Shown one piece after another: positions 34,275 through 48,400 of a DNA stretch of 64,000 bases; position 1 is the first letter of the stretch, and every line of letters starts with the position of its first letter. This DNA comes from Thermothelomyces thermophilus ATCC 42464. Lineage: Eukaryota; Ascomycota; Sordariomycetes; Sordariales; Chaetomiaceae. The stretch lies in the NCBI RefSeq assembly GCF_000226095.1, contig NC_016472.1:3720001-3784000 (forward strand), written 5' to 3'. The position numbers and the translations under genes were made by a program. Under the pieces are notes generated by a model. That model worked only from the letters and a program-made list of their open reading frames with translations. It searched no databases and had not been told where the DNA came from.

Positions 34275-35601
34275 TTTTTTTTTCTTTTTCCCTCTCTCGT
34301 CTCGGTTTCTGCGGTCTCAAAGGTTGTTGTGATCGGCTCGGCCGGTTGAAGCAAGAGTGATTCGTAAGTTTGTAGGTGAGATGCTAAGGCGAAGATGATG
34401 ATGAGCGCCGAACCTGGCCAGCCCCGGCCTTATTATACCCGTCTTCCTCGCCTCCATGGCTCGTCGCTTGTCGGCCCGCCGCGATGGGCTAACGTTAGCT
34501 AGTTAAGCTGACTCGGCGGAGGCGTACTGTCACGGCCTGACGCCATCACCAGGTTTGGCCGGTTTTGGAAGGGCCACGGCCAAACAGGATTCGACTCTGA
34601 CGGGGAAAGGGGACAGACGGCGTGCGCACTCACTAGGCATCCAATCCAGTCACATCATCAAGAGGCCACGAAGTAGGGTGTGTAACGGTGCCGTGGAGCA
34701 GGGAAGCTTAGGAAGCTTAGGAAGCTTACATCCTAGCCATGTCTTGTTGTTTCAACAACTCGCCGACGGTGGAGATAGGATCTCACGACAGCGCCGCAGG
34801 GTGCATACATTCGCGGCCCTGGAACTGCCTACCCAGCATTCACCACTTCCTATCATTTTCTTTTTTTTATTTTTCGCCTTTTTTTCCACTTCCCTCCTAT
34901 TTCTTCGACCTTGTTTCAGCATCAGCGGCCGGCGGGAAACACGGCCCTGTACTAACGGTGGGGATTCTTTCTCTTCCAGCCCCCCCCCTTCTTTCTCATG
35001 CGTCACTTGTACCGGCGCTGCTCGGCCCCTGACACGATCCCCTCTCCCTGACGTGGCGTCGCCGGGTTGTTGTTGGCGGCTCGCGCGGCCGTCGCAGGAA
35101 GAGAGGCGAACTGCTGCCGATCGGCGAGCCCGGGCGCGGACCTGTTCGGGTTCCGGTCCGCGAGGTTCTCGAGGATGCTGCCCCCCCCCCCCCCCCCCCC
35201 TCCCCCCGGGAATCGGAATCGGAATCGTGACGGCAAAGGGGGGACGGGCGCAAGGGTTCTGACTTCTTAGGAGGGGATCCCTCGCGGCCCGGGGGGGGAG
35301 GGGGGATTACAGGGAGACAGAGAACTAAGAAGATAAAAATTGGAAAATGATTGCTGGACCATCTGACTGAGGATCTCGCTTTTTCAGTAGGCACGCTGGA
35401 AGGGTCGTAAACTCTCCACACGACGCCAATGGCGGTCCCTTGTCCTGTTCTTGTCTGTTGAATTCAGACTCCGATTCACATCTTCTACGTACTAACTACC
35501 TCGGGTCTAGGTCGCTACAAGTAGGGGCACGCCTCCAGTATTTTGGCGTTCTCACTCTCTTCCCGGGGCCACCCTACTGGCCACCTTTTGAGTAGGTAAC
35601 C
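34275..35601. other. intergenic
   Basis: Promoter side of the 67-residue gene and 3' flank of the gene at 35602-37140. Features are a triple AGGAAGCTT direct repeat near 34706-34730, pyrimidine tracts, and a C20 run at 35181-35200. No coding signal I can support. Confidence 0.5.
34430..34437 (-). promoter_or_regulatory. TATA-like element
   Basis: TATAATAA on the minus strand, about 155 bp upstream of the 67-residue gene's ATG. Assigned only by sequence and spacing. Confidence 0.35.
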
Positions 35602-37140
35602 TTATCTTCGGCGGCGGAGCCTGCGAACATCATAGTAGCAGTAGTCATCACAGTATTCATACCCATAATGCATATATTGATAACCATCCGCAGCTTGGAA
35701 TGCGCCGGCAGTTCGGTGCCGAGAGGAACTGCTTCGTGATCCCCCTGATCCCCCGCCTACGTAGCCGCCGCCGGTATAAGACGGGGCCGAGGACGTGGCC
35801 GAAGACGGGGCAGAAGACGGGGCAGAAGAAGTGATCGACGAGGCAGAATTCGGCGTGCCCGTGCCGGCCCTTTGCCGCCCAAGGTCCTCGTCATAGCTTG
35901 GGCGGTTGCCGGTCGGCGCTTGCTTCACGTTTGTGTACTTTTCCCGCCTCATCTTGGGGCGCACCTCGTGCATTTGCTTGTATCTCCTGAAATCGTTGAG
36001 CGTGTAGACCGGGGCCTCTACTACGCCCCATCCGATGCCTACGTAGAAGGACAGTGAGTTATTTCTTGACCGCCCAATGATGGCGAGAGGGCGAGGGGAG
36101 GGAGACCAGTCCGTAACCCAAGAATAACTGGAAAGGAAGAAGAAGGTGAAAGAAGAAGGGGAGAGAGATGGGAGGAACCAACGCACCATATCTCTTGCTG
36201 TAAACGACCCGGAGCCTTCGCACGCGCGTATTTGACGGATCGCGGCTCTCGTCCAGCCATTTGACAAGCCACAGAGTCCCGCACCGGTCATCTCCCATGG
36301 GATCCTCGGGGTACTCGACCGCCCTGGGATCTACGGGGGCGTCGAAGTTGAAGACCTCGCCCCCAAACATGAGACTTTCCCACATGGCACCCGCGTCATG
36401 CGCTGAAGTCCATTTACGACCAGCCAAGTACTTCATGAAGGCGTTTACCACTTGGCGCGCCACATTGGCACCCAAGGTGAAGCGGAAGTAATGGTGGGCG
36501 CGGTAGGCATCCTCGGACTTGGAGGTCCCCGTCTGGGCCATCTTCCAAGCCCGGTCCATGGACTCGAGCATCTGTGGGTTAGCATCTCTTAGTTAGCGCA
36601 TCCTTGCAAAACTGGAGACTTGGAGTCGTATCCAGGGGTTCGTCTGCGGACACGCACATGTTTGTTCAGGTGTATCACGTCTCTACCTGTGGATTTCCAG
36701 GAGCCCTCGACTTTCTCGTCCAACCCGACCCATTTCCACTCCCCTCGGAGATATCCACTGTAATCCGGGTGATTGCTGGTCCAAAAACTTTGGAGAAATG
36801 CTTCCTCGGATTTCGTTAGCTCGTTGAGGAACGACTTGGCCAGTGATTCGAAGGGACCGAGGGAAGGCCTCCTGTTCTTTAGAGGCTTTTGAAACCCTCT
36901 CTCCCACGCTCTTCGTCCCGCCTCGGCCAATGCCCAGAACCCTCTTTCGTCGGAGAGGAGATCGAGAGCATACTCGACGACACGCTCGACCTGTCTGTAG
37001 ACGGTGATGTCCGAGTTTCCCCATGAACCTGATCCTGAATTTGTTACTTTCAGATGCAGACCCGCAATTCTGTCGAGCAAGTCTTGATCCAAGCCGTCAG
37101 GGGAAGGGCGAGGTTGAGGAAAACGGAAACCCGTCGACAT
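35602..37140 (-). CDS. unrecognised 434-residue protein
   Basis: Exons 37140-36658, 36571-36187 and 36038-35602 give 434 residues, with good splice signals and continuous frame. It has no signal peptide. The first 340 residues look like a folded, mostly helical domain (ERVVEYALDLLSDERGFWAL, RRAWERGFQKPL, MLESMDRAWKMAQ, FGGEVFNFDAPVDPRAVEYP). The last 100 residues are Ser/Ala/Gly-rich, and then a Tyr-rich end (GYQYMHYGYEYCDDYCYYD) precedes an Arg tail. The start lies 50 bp from a long (AG)n tract, so an upstream exon or leader intron across that tract is possible. I cannot assign a function. Confidence 0.72.
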
Positions 37141-38197
<1,057 letters not shown>

Positions 38198-39386
38198 ATG
38201 GCCACCATACTTGAGGTGCGTAGGAACTATCCGATCTCGAACCCCCCCCCCCCCCAACCCGCCAATTTACACAACGATTATCCAGGCCCTCCACCCGCAT
38301 CCTGAAGAACGCCTTCACCTGAGGCTGCATCGGGCCCGGTCCGTTATCCTAACGAGCGAAGAGTGAGTTGCTGTCTCATCATTTTGCAGCAAATGCTTCC
38401 ATCACCCCTCGATTTTCTGAGTTTCGTTACCCTCTATTCTCGTCCATTGATTTGCTGCCTTGGCAAGTTTCATTGTCTACTTACTATATGTGACATTGGG
38501 ACGTTGGCCGGCGGGACTGCTTAGCGGCTTAGATTTGGAGATGGATCACACGGCCAAGGCAGGTCGGCCCGACCATCATCCCATCCGATGTCGATACATT
38601 CTGTCTCTGTGGCCTCCTTCAGATCAGATTCTTGTGCCTGCCTGATCGAGCGCTATTGTTGCACACTTTACTCTTTCTCACATCATCTATAGTCACTTCT
38701 CCTGATTCGATCCCCCCCCCCCCCCAACACTCTCTCAACCTTTGGTACACAAACAACACACACAAACACACACACCCACAAAAAAAAGAAAACTCAAAGC
38801 AAGCAAGGAACGATAATAACCAAAAAAAAACAAAAATCTCAACCTTGGCTCATTAAATAGACTCGTCGAGATCCGCGCCGCCCAGCGCACCTTCGAAGGC
38901 GCCTACATGCGCACCGCCCTCTCCCAATTCTCCTTCGCCCTCGTCGTCCTCAAGATCTTCACCTCCGAGTTCTACCCCATCGGCGCCCTGCTGGCCTGCT
39001 ACGGCGCCGCCGTCCTGCTCGTCGCCGTCTACCGCCGCTACGAGGGCAACCGCCAGTTCTTCGACAGCGAGGAGGTGCAGGAGGAGGAGGAGGAGGAGGA
39101 GGAACAGGAGGAAGGGGTAGGAGAAGAAAGGGAAGGAGGAGTAGGAGGAGGAGGAGGAGGCGGAGGAGGAGGTGGTGGTGGTGGTGGTGGGCCCGGCGTG
39201 CCTGATGATCTCGGAGAGACGATGCGGCGGAGAAGTAGCAGGAGCAATGGCCAACGGCCGCGCGCGAGGCAGGTTGTGGTCAAGAAGAAGTTCAGGACGA
39301 GCGGGAACAGCGTGGGGCTGTTGGTCGGTCTGAGCTTGGTGAGTTATATCGCGCTGCTCGTGCTCCTCTGGGAGTTGGTCGAGTAA
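38198..39386 (+). CDS. DUF202 family membrane protein
   Basis: Membrane protein of the DUF202/YidH-like family, function unknown. The last exon (38861-39386) is secure: EIRAAQRTFEGAYMRTALSQ is the family signature, with three hydrophobic spans (FSFALVVLKIFTSEFY, IGALLACYGAAVLLVAVY, VGLLVGLSLVSYIALLVLLW). Between spans 2 and 3 is a Glu- then Gly-rich loop (EEEEEEEEQEEG, then polyG). Exons 38198-38215 and 38286-38362 (MATILE, ALHPHPEERLHLRLH...LTSEE) are inferred because they stay open, end at a GTGAGT donor and keep phase. The model gives 206 residues. Intron 2 is about 498 nt, longer than usual here, so the 5' part is less certain. Confidence 0.75.
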
Positions 39387-41103
39387 CAAAGATTATCTGT
39401 CCGTGTCGCACACCATGCTCCCCCTCTTTCCTCTCCGATCTCTGTCGACGCTCAACCACCCCTGATGAAGCAAGCTTGTCTCATCAGATCCTACACACGT
39501 TTCACACGTTCTTGGAAATGGTCTGGCCGTGGTCCGGTATCACACCGTCTTGGGCAACATTTGAGAGGTTGAAGATCAGCCTTACGACTCAACATGCTGT
39601 TGCCTTCTAGACCTAACATATATAGCCTCCTTCCAAATGCCATCACTACCGTCGCCCGTCGCCAATACCACATCATCCTAGTTCTGTACTGCCACCCACA
39701 ACTTCGAACCGGTTATGAACATTATACATATCCAATAAGTGAATACAACCGTATAGAACAAAGACAACACTGCGAGGAGAAGGAATCAGAGTCCTGCCGC
39801 CGTAAAAAAAAAAAAAAGACCGACACGATCCTCTTCGGCATCGACACTTAAGCAACTACATCTTTCATATGATAGAAACAAAAAGAATAGCCTGGCGAAT
39901 GACACAAACGGAAAACAAATAAGTCAAGAACCGAAATCGACGAAACACGTCTGTAGATCCCGTTTTGTATCCGTCCTGAACCAACAAAGTAGCCGCCCAT
40001 GTCTCAATCTATGCCGCCCAACCGAGTTATCATATCCTTCATAAGATGTTTTATCGACCGCATCCGTAGTTAGAGTGTTCACCTCCGAGTAACGCCGGCA
40101 GAAGATCTCCACTCGGAGTGTTGCCGGGGGGGCAAGCCTCAATCGCAGGGCTGCGGCTAGACCCGCCAATCCCGGTAAACTGCCGGGTTCCCCTTTTCGC
40201 GGGACGGGAAACGGTGGGGATTCCCGTCCGACTACCGAGCCGTGCCGTGCCGCCATCTTCCATCCGCTTAGGTTCGCGTAAGCCTCAGAGGCCGTCCCGT
40301 ATGCAGCCAATATAAGAAACCCGCTTCCACTGTAAGTCGACTTCCCAATTGTAAAAACTGGAGAACAAGGCAAAAAGAGGACAAGAAGTAAGGGAGAATC
40401 AGGAAGCGGAGCAAGAAGGAAATCGGAAAGCTGTGGCCGAAACTGATAGGTGGTTTCCGAAGCTGAGGCTCAACCTTTCCGCAGCAGCGAACATGGTGGC
40501 AGCTCTAAGGAGGTGTCACAGCATCGAGTTTGTGAATCTAAGCTCCTCGTGTTGTCAACCACTGTTTGGCGGGCCAGAAAAAAAAACTGATCAGTTCCTT
40601 CGAGTTCCCGCGTCCGTACTCGTTGACGAAATCCCTCCTCACTTCCGACCCTAGATGCCCTCAAAGCTCATCCGAATATCAGCTCGAGGCAGTGATCATG
40701 CAAATGACTCGTTGGTTTTGGTGACGTGCAAGCTTGTCGGTAACCGACGACTTGCACCACTGCGTCAGGTATGGCAGATCTCCAAATTTGGCCATTGGGG
40801 CAACGTTGCGCCCAGGCTCGCCTTGCGCTCGCCTTCCGAACTGGAGAAAGACTGCGTCGCGCATGTCTCGACGGATCGGGAGGCCTCGTGGAACGCATGA
40901 CTTCGGGAAAAAAAATCTGCCTCGTCGCAAATGACCTCAAAAATCTCCCACATAAATGCCGCGGCAACAAAAGTGCCTATGCCACAGTAACTACGCCGGC
41001 ACGCCGTCAACGTATATATAATGGAAGCGCGAGTCCGCTGATGACAGATGATCACTGAATCGTTGCGTTATGAGGTGATCGCGTTGGACCGATCATGGCA
41101 TGG
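39387..41103. other. convergent intergenic region
   Basis: 1.7 kb between two 3' ends with no supportable gene. It is lower in GC than the coding parts, with A-runs at 39804-39817. Confidence 0.45.
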
Positions 41104-42462
41104 CTACCGCCCATAGTACACGTTCGAGGAGGGATGTCCGTGTGTCGACGAGCCCTGGTCACCTGCGTCCCCATACCATCCGCCATAGCCTTCAGCAGGC
41201 TTCGAGTACGTGTACGACTGCTGCCATGGAGCATAGGTGGATGGAGGAACCGCTCCTGCTGAAAGTGAAGCAGCATGGTCCATGGAGGTACCTGGTACCG
41301 TCTCAATCCCCGGGATGGTGGTCGCGATCGGCGGCGGGTACATGTCTGCTGACACCAAACTCGACTTGCGGTCGTACGCTCGGGCTGAATGGTTGCTAAT
41401 CTGCGATATTGACGGGTATTGCTGGTGGCCACTCATGCTCTCGGCGCCAAAAGACATGGACCGCGGGGGTGGTGCAGGATATGTCGACCAGGCAACATCA
41501 TCCCGCGAGGACGTGTCAGAGCCGACAGGTGCCGACCAGGTGGCCGATTGGGGGGGGCCCTGTGGTACATAAGAAAATGCGGCCGTGATAGGAGAATCCC
41601 CCGGGTACGACCTCCAAGTCGCATTCATGTCCCCCGGCTTGGATGAACTGGGACTTACGTCCGTCGGCATCCATTGAGACATCCCGGGTTGCCCATATTC
41701 ATACCTGCGGGTGCTCGACGCTGCAGAGTGTCAGCAGCCTTGACATTTGCAAAAGAAGACCCTGGAAGAGGAAGTGTCGGGGCTCACCCTTTGGATCAGG
41801 GCCATGGCTGTCGCTCCCAGACGGTTTCAGCGCTGGGGCCATATTCTGGAGGGACGGCATGGCCAGCTGAGGATACGGCTGTTGGCCGTGAACTTCAGCC
41901 GGGATCCCTGGCTGCATGGCCGGGGAAGATGAAGCAGATGGAGCCTTTGGACCCACGGACGATCGTGACCCCGACTTTTGCCTTGTTTCCACAGGCGGTT
42001 GTTGATCTACGGGATAGAAGCTGCATTCCTTCTTCAGGCGGATGCAGTTTATGCAGCGCCCCTGCACGTCGTTTTGCGACGGGACACACCTGATCTTTCG
42101 CCGACGACAATGGCCTATAAACGCCATGTGAGTTTCAAAGACGGGGGGATACGGGAGCCATGCTGATCCTTACCACAGGCAACAGAAGTTCGATGGTAGC
42201 CCAACTTGTTTCTCCTCCTCTCACCGGAGGGATCTGTCCCAGTGGAACCTTGCTGCTGCGGATGTGCCGGTGATGGCCCAATCCCTGATGTCGAAATCGG
42301 CCGGCTCAAATCAGAACGCTCCCTGGACGAAAGACTCGCATCCGGGTCGATCGCTGACGCAGGCGCTGGCATGGAATATGTGGGCAAATAGCCTGGTGCT
42401 GACATGTCCATCTCGCCGTTTTGAGGCGGCGGGGGGTATTGGTATGACATGACGTCTGTCAT
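41104..42462 (-). CDS. Zn2Cys6 DNA-binding regulator
   Basis: Fungal-type zinc cluster transcription factor, nuclear. Exons 42462-42174, 42114-41788 and 41720-41104 give 410 residues. The zinc cluster uses Cys96, Cys99, Cys106, Cys117, Cys120 and Cys127 (ACGHCRRRKIRC...CINCIRLKKEC). Intron 1 splits the Gly codon between the first two cysteines. No fungal middle-homology domain is visible. The flanks are Pro/Ser/Tyr/Gln-rich and disordered, with a PPPP/Gln-rich N-terminus and a Tyr-rich C-terminus (SYTYSKPAEGYGGWYGDAG). The second intron acceptor was placed at 41721 because it alone carries the frame on to MSQWMPTDVSP without a stop. Target genes unknown. Confidence 0.88.
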
Positions 42463-45400
42463 GGGCTCCGTTTGCTACACGACCGACGGGCGGGATCGCG
42501 GAGTTTCTTGGTGTCCTGGAATCTGAGGTAGATTCTGAGGGCCGCCGAGCAACAGCCACCCCGCGGGGATGTTGCTATGGGACGTCCGATGCCGTACGGT
42601 AGATATTGGTTCGTAATCTCGATTCTCAACCCGACGGTCAAGATCGGGCGGAATTAGGGATGCTTGTGCGTCGGCCTCGTCAGCACGAAGAGCGTGAGCT
42701 GCCCCTGCCCAGTCCTGAGTCTGTTGACGCAGTCACTAAGCTCCGTTGCCGACAAACACGAAACGCTAGAGGTTAAGGACCAATCTCTGGCAGCACGGCC
42801 TAAGTCCCGTCGGGTTGTTGGTGACTTCGCACGAGAAAAGCCCACAAAAACTGTGGGTTAGATATAAACCAAGGAGCGCGGCGGCGCCGAGGTCAGACGC
42901 ATCGATATAAGACACCGAAACACGCAACTGCGGAACGATAGAGCGTATACGCGGTGCCTCTCAGTGCTCGTCTGGGCTCCGCGGAGATCTGAACAGGAGG
43001 TGCCCAACTGTTGGCCAAACGCCGAAGGGCGAGCGCAATGTTGTGCTGAGAGGTTCCTGCAGCGGGACAATTGGCCGGAGAGGTTTGAGCGCAACGGGAT
43101 CCGTAGGGCGAAAGCGAGTCTGCTAGCCGCGTTGCGCGCTCAGCTCACACTCCCATAACCCTCGGAACCGGAGGGAGAGGTCGGTCGTGGGTGCCAAGGA
43201 CAGGGGGCCTCCAGCAAGTGCTGTTTTTGAAAGCCTCCGTGCAACGTTCCAGTTGATTCGACCTTGAAGTTTGCTTCAGGTGCGAGCGTGGCTAGAGATT
43301 GGGGCTCTAGGAAGCGGGAATCTACGACAACTGACGGGTTGCACCCTTCGGTGCTCGCAGGATGATTTATCGTTTGTGGATGATGAAGCACCACGGCGCA
43401 AGCTCTCGGCTGATAGTCACTGACTATTCCGCTCAGTGGCAAGCGCGGGGTGCTTCGATGGTGGCACACAAGTTCGACCGCAGCCAAGTCTCAGAGGAGG
43501 CGTCAGCAAAGGCCGACTCCGTTATGGATCAACTTGGTACGCCGAGACGTGGCTGTGTGCCTTGAAGGAGCAGTTCCCGGCCAGCAGAGCAAGCGCTGTG
43601 AATCGACGATGTTGAACTATAGGAAAAGGGAGGAGGGGTGTGTGTTCACCACTATTGCCGAACTGTGGAATGAGTACCAGGGATTCTGGCCATTCAGCTC
43701 TCAGAGTCTCAGCCCTTCTCGCCTGCAGGAAGCAACGCGAATCCGGAGGACGGGCGGTGCAACGTTGGTAACGAACGGCGTGACGACAGCAGCGTCGACC
43801 ACAAAAGACTCCCAACCCAGACTTTGATGCGTTGGAAACGACTGACTTGTCCACGCACGAGGGATGGACCTCAAAACTCCACGAGACTCTTGACTGCAGC
43901 CGGGCCAGGACAGTGGTGATGCTCCAGGGGAAGTAGCAGGGTCGAGTCAATTCGGCGTCTTGCTTTTTTTCCTTGTTGCAGACCTTTGTTTCTTTTCCTA
44001 TTGGAGGGTGTCGTTGTTTCTGTCCTTCTTTTTTCTGAGTTTCTGGGGCGTGCTTCTCTCAAGAAGCTTGATCAACTTGGGTTGCTGGAAGATCGCAAGC
44101 TGCCCGCTGCCGATTTGGGCGGCAATCCGGTTGGGGGAAAGAGGTGGCCTCCGATAGCGTCAGAGGCCGTACTCGGATGCCGGTCGCATGCGAGACTGTT
44201 CTGTCTCGGAGGATTATTGTCGTTGTGACAATCGTCGTTGTTGGCCGGCCGCCCAGGGTAGGAGCAAATGGTGGAGAATGATGATGGTCTTCGATGCGAA
44301 CCGGAGAGAGGGAGGGGTGGCGAGGTTGGGCAACGACAGGGGAACTTGAAGGGTTGTTTGATTCCCGGGTCGTCTCTTTATTAGAGGCAGGAGCAGCGCC
44401 GGTGGGAACAATGAGTGCACAAGCCGGACATGGAAGGTATGGGTGCACCTCAGGCAGGAGGACAAACTAGCGCAAAGCCCGAAATCATACCCAGGCAGGA
44501 ACACGGTCGCCTGAAGAATAAAAAAAAAAAATACGGAAACCCAACCTCATCCGGCTTGCGCATCCAGTCTTTCCACACGAGACCAGGCCTCGGAAGGTTA
44601 ACATGGAAAAACGGCTGTTGGCCGCCCAGGGGCATGGGGTTAATTCATCCTTTGATCATTGCCAAAGGCTGAAACACCGTTTTCCAGCATTTGGCTCACC
44701 GGATAGATGTCAGGATCATCTTCACAGCTTCCCACCCTGGGGGACCCTGGCTGGTCTTACGATTAACCGATCTGGCAATCAGGGCAACATCTTAGGCATG
44801 TGCTCCCGGCCGTTCACCCTTGCATGCCTGCAGGGATAGGATTGGACTGCACGTTACCTGCGCCGATGGCAATCCCCGTTCTTCCGTCAACCATCCATAA
44901 ACCATCCCTCGATCGGCTTGACCTCGGCACCGACCAAACGCGCAGAAAATGCCAGCCAGTGTTCCGGGGCACGGCGCCGTCCCCTTGCTGCCCACCCCCC
45001 TCTCGGCGAAGCTTCTTTGCGTCGCGCGCTTCTAGCGTGGTCGTCCGCTGGGGGGGGGGGGGGGGGCACAACAGTAGTCGTCGCCCTGAAGGGTAAGGGT
45101 CGCATTCGCTGTCCAGGGTTGGCAGTGAGTTATGCGCAGAAGGGTGGTATCCGGCCGGGAACGGCCTCCGTTAAAGGGAGATCTGATCTTGGAATCTGAA
45201 AAGCGGGCGGGCATGGAAGGCGATCAGGAAGCCTGGAATGTCTTCCCAGGGTCCGAGCGCATCGCGGACCGGTCCCAAATGAGCCCGCATCGCAGAGTTG
45301 GATAAGTGCAACATCAACAACCGGCCATGGCCGATTGTAATCTCGCAGCAGTGCCCACCAGTTCGGAGGACAGGCGCCAGCATTTCCGTCGAGCTGCCCA

Positions 45401-48400
45401 GGGCTGGCAAGATATCTGTCGGAGATGCAGCACGAATGGCTAACGTTATCTTGCGCAGCAGAACTTCAATACCAAGGAGGGTTGGATGATTGGATGGTTT
45501 CGCTGGAGCTTCGCCATTTCAGCCCTTTTTTACCCTGGCTCGTGCTCTCTTTCAGGGCAAGCGCGGCCATTCGGCGCGACCAGCTTACGGATTACTCTGA
45601 TATTCTCCGAGCTCCCCGGAACTCTGATACCGTTGCAGTTGATCGCACCCAAGCTCCGCGGTAGCAGCACACTCAGCGGTGCGTAACTTCTTGGTCCTGC
45701 GCCCACAGGGCGTCTGTCGTCTTGTCCGCTAGCGACCAGAAGTCGCTCGTAAACCTGCAAGACCTCGCGAGTTCAATCGGGAACGGAACGGGCACTTGTT
45801 GGGCCGAGGGGAGTGATCCACTGCTCTGTAGTAATCGGCGTTATTAGCCGCGCTAACTGAGAGTGTATGCACGCAAACGGAGTACAACACTAATGTTGAA
45901 GCCAACCAACGAAGGCTTCCAGAAGGTGGCCAACATTTGGTTTAGCATGGAACGGAGGGGAGGCCGCCGGGCCCTAGCGTATTCCGCGCAGTACAGTACA
46001 GTACATACATACGCTAGGGTATTGAGGTGTGCGGATTGTGTACTACGCAGTAGGTGCACGAAAGCATGGTTGTCAGCAACAGGGGGCCTGCTGGGCAAAC
46101 CAGGTTTGCTCTGAGACCACTAGTGCCGGGTACCTTGCATGGACTCGAGCTTGGGGCGTGCGAGTGGCGGCGCGGCTTTGAAGACTGGACGAAGAAGTGA
46201 TCGAGTCGCATTGAGAGAGATGAAATCACGGCATTGGCTCGTTTCTTCGTCCTCGCTCCAGCACCTGACCCCTTCATTTCTCTTGCCCATTCCTCCAGCA
46301 TGCACTACAACGCGTCGCCATGCAGCTTCGATATTGGCTATTTGGGATGCAGGGTGGCCCAGTGGTACTGGAGAGTCGGATATCTCTCAACACAGCCAAC
46401 AGTTGGTAAAATGCCGGCTGGAATGAACGTTGAAACCCCCCTTAGGTGCGCTGCCGGCCCACGCCATTATGCTTCCGGAGGGTGGGGCCATCCAACTTGC
46501 AACGGCTGTGTGGGCAACTTCCTTCCCTTGCTCGAGTTGGACACGCTGCTGACAATGGGAGGCCTGAAAGCTCAGGAAACCCTCAGGAAAATAACAGTGG
46601 ATGCATCGTCTAGCTTCTTCTCACCCGCTTGGCGGTTAGTCTAGTTATAGAGGTTCCCAGCCGGGCACCAAGAGGCCCGATACAATGGGAAAGCGAGGAC
46701 ATGCATGTGTATATGCAAACGTCCACAAAATGTTGAGCTTGTATCGGATATTTTCCAGGGTAGATATGTTCGATAGCTTCTAGAAGTAGAACAGCCGGAC
46801 ATGGGACGAACCAGAAACGACTAGCGCATGAGACTAGATCTGCCCTTGGATGCCGGGTTGACCGAAACCTCACCCGCTAGTGTAATCCGTAGGGTAGTTA
46901 GTGATGTACGCCACTTTTGACCATGTCGAAGCTTGGGCGATCAAACGGCAGGCGCAGCACGCCAAACTCGGGCAGGAATGCAGTTCGCAGACACTTCTTT
47001 CTTGTCCAGGACGCGCATTCGATCAAGCTTGAGAGGCTTTTTTGCGCCTGGGGCTCCCGATTTACATTGGCTCTCGGGGTTGGTGACTATGTTGCCGACC
47101 GAACCTGATGATCAAAAAATAGGGCTCATCATGTTCTGCACCAATGGTGCCCACTGCGTACTTGCTTGTGCACGTACGGACTACTGTAGGGAATATACTG
47201 GCTGTGTTGCAGTAATAGCCGGAGCCCTCACCCACTTGTTCGGAATCAAGGGCCGGGAACTCGCCAAGTAGGCAGGGGTAAAGTGAATGACGACATGGCC
47301 TGAGGGGCAACGGTCCGGACCCCTAACCCTGGCATGCAGCTAACCCCCACCATATGGGCCCCATCTTGCATGCATCTCCGTCAATTGAGGATGAATTGGA
47401 ATATTGATGCGAGAGATATGAGAAGACTAACGGCAAAACATCACCGCAATTCCGACAATACTTTCAGGAAATCCATGTACATACTATCGGGAAACCCTTG
47501 ACCAGAGCAAAAAAAAAAAAACCAAAAAAGCATTGTCTATGCCTCTGGTTGCTGGCTCGCTCTGCATTGGGGAATGATGCGAAACCACAAATCAAGCCCT
47601 TGATTGTTTGATGCGTCTCGAATACTCCGTAGTCGTGTCGGAGATAAATTACCTCCGGGATTCCTCGTCACATCCTTTCGTTCTTCCATGATTACAAGAT
47701 CAGACAGCCTCGAAAGAAAATGACCGAAGTTGGGCACTATTACCGCGGCCTCCAACAAAGGCAACCTACTAGTAACAAGCCATTTTATCGCTCAGTCGCT
47801 CATGCATGCACCTCCTGGACATGGATGGTGTCTCCGGATCAATTGCTAGCGCGTTGTTGCCGCAGAGTCTTGGCGTTTAATAACCTAACCCCCCTCACCC
47901 CACCCTTCTGTCCCTCGCTCCCAGGTATTATTCACCACCGTTCGTGATAACGTCAATAAACCGAGTGATGAACATGCGCAGCAACGTTGCCCTGGTTCCC
48001 TGAGCTACACAGCTCGGCGCCATTGCTGGCGGGTCTGACGGCCTTGCACCCGGCTCGCGTCCAAGAGTTCGAAGTCTTTGCGAGGAAACGACAACTAACA
48101 AGGGCGTCACGACAATATCTCCTGTGTTCTCTGTCCTAACTTGGGGCCCCCCCTTTTGAAGCAAGTCGTATTGTGCTGCACGGTAGTGGAGCGTGTATAT
48201 AAGTACATGCCTACCTAGTAGGTAGTTACCTACATAGCCCTCAAAGCCCATCCGTGGGCCGAACGCAAGAGACTGCTCCTCTTCTGCAGGTTTGATCTCC
48301 GTTTAGCCAGATTACCATTATATAATACCTTGTTGCCTCATACTGTCATATTCTCGTATCTACGTGTATATGTCGTCCTCGTTAAAGAGGTCGTTCTGCG

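Noticed and set aside
47315-47330. CCCTAACCCT, telomere-like
   Set aside because: Less than two telomere units and no array, so not a telomere remnant.
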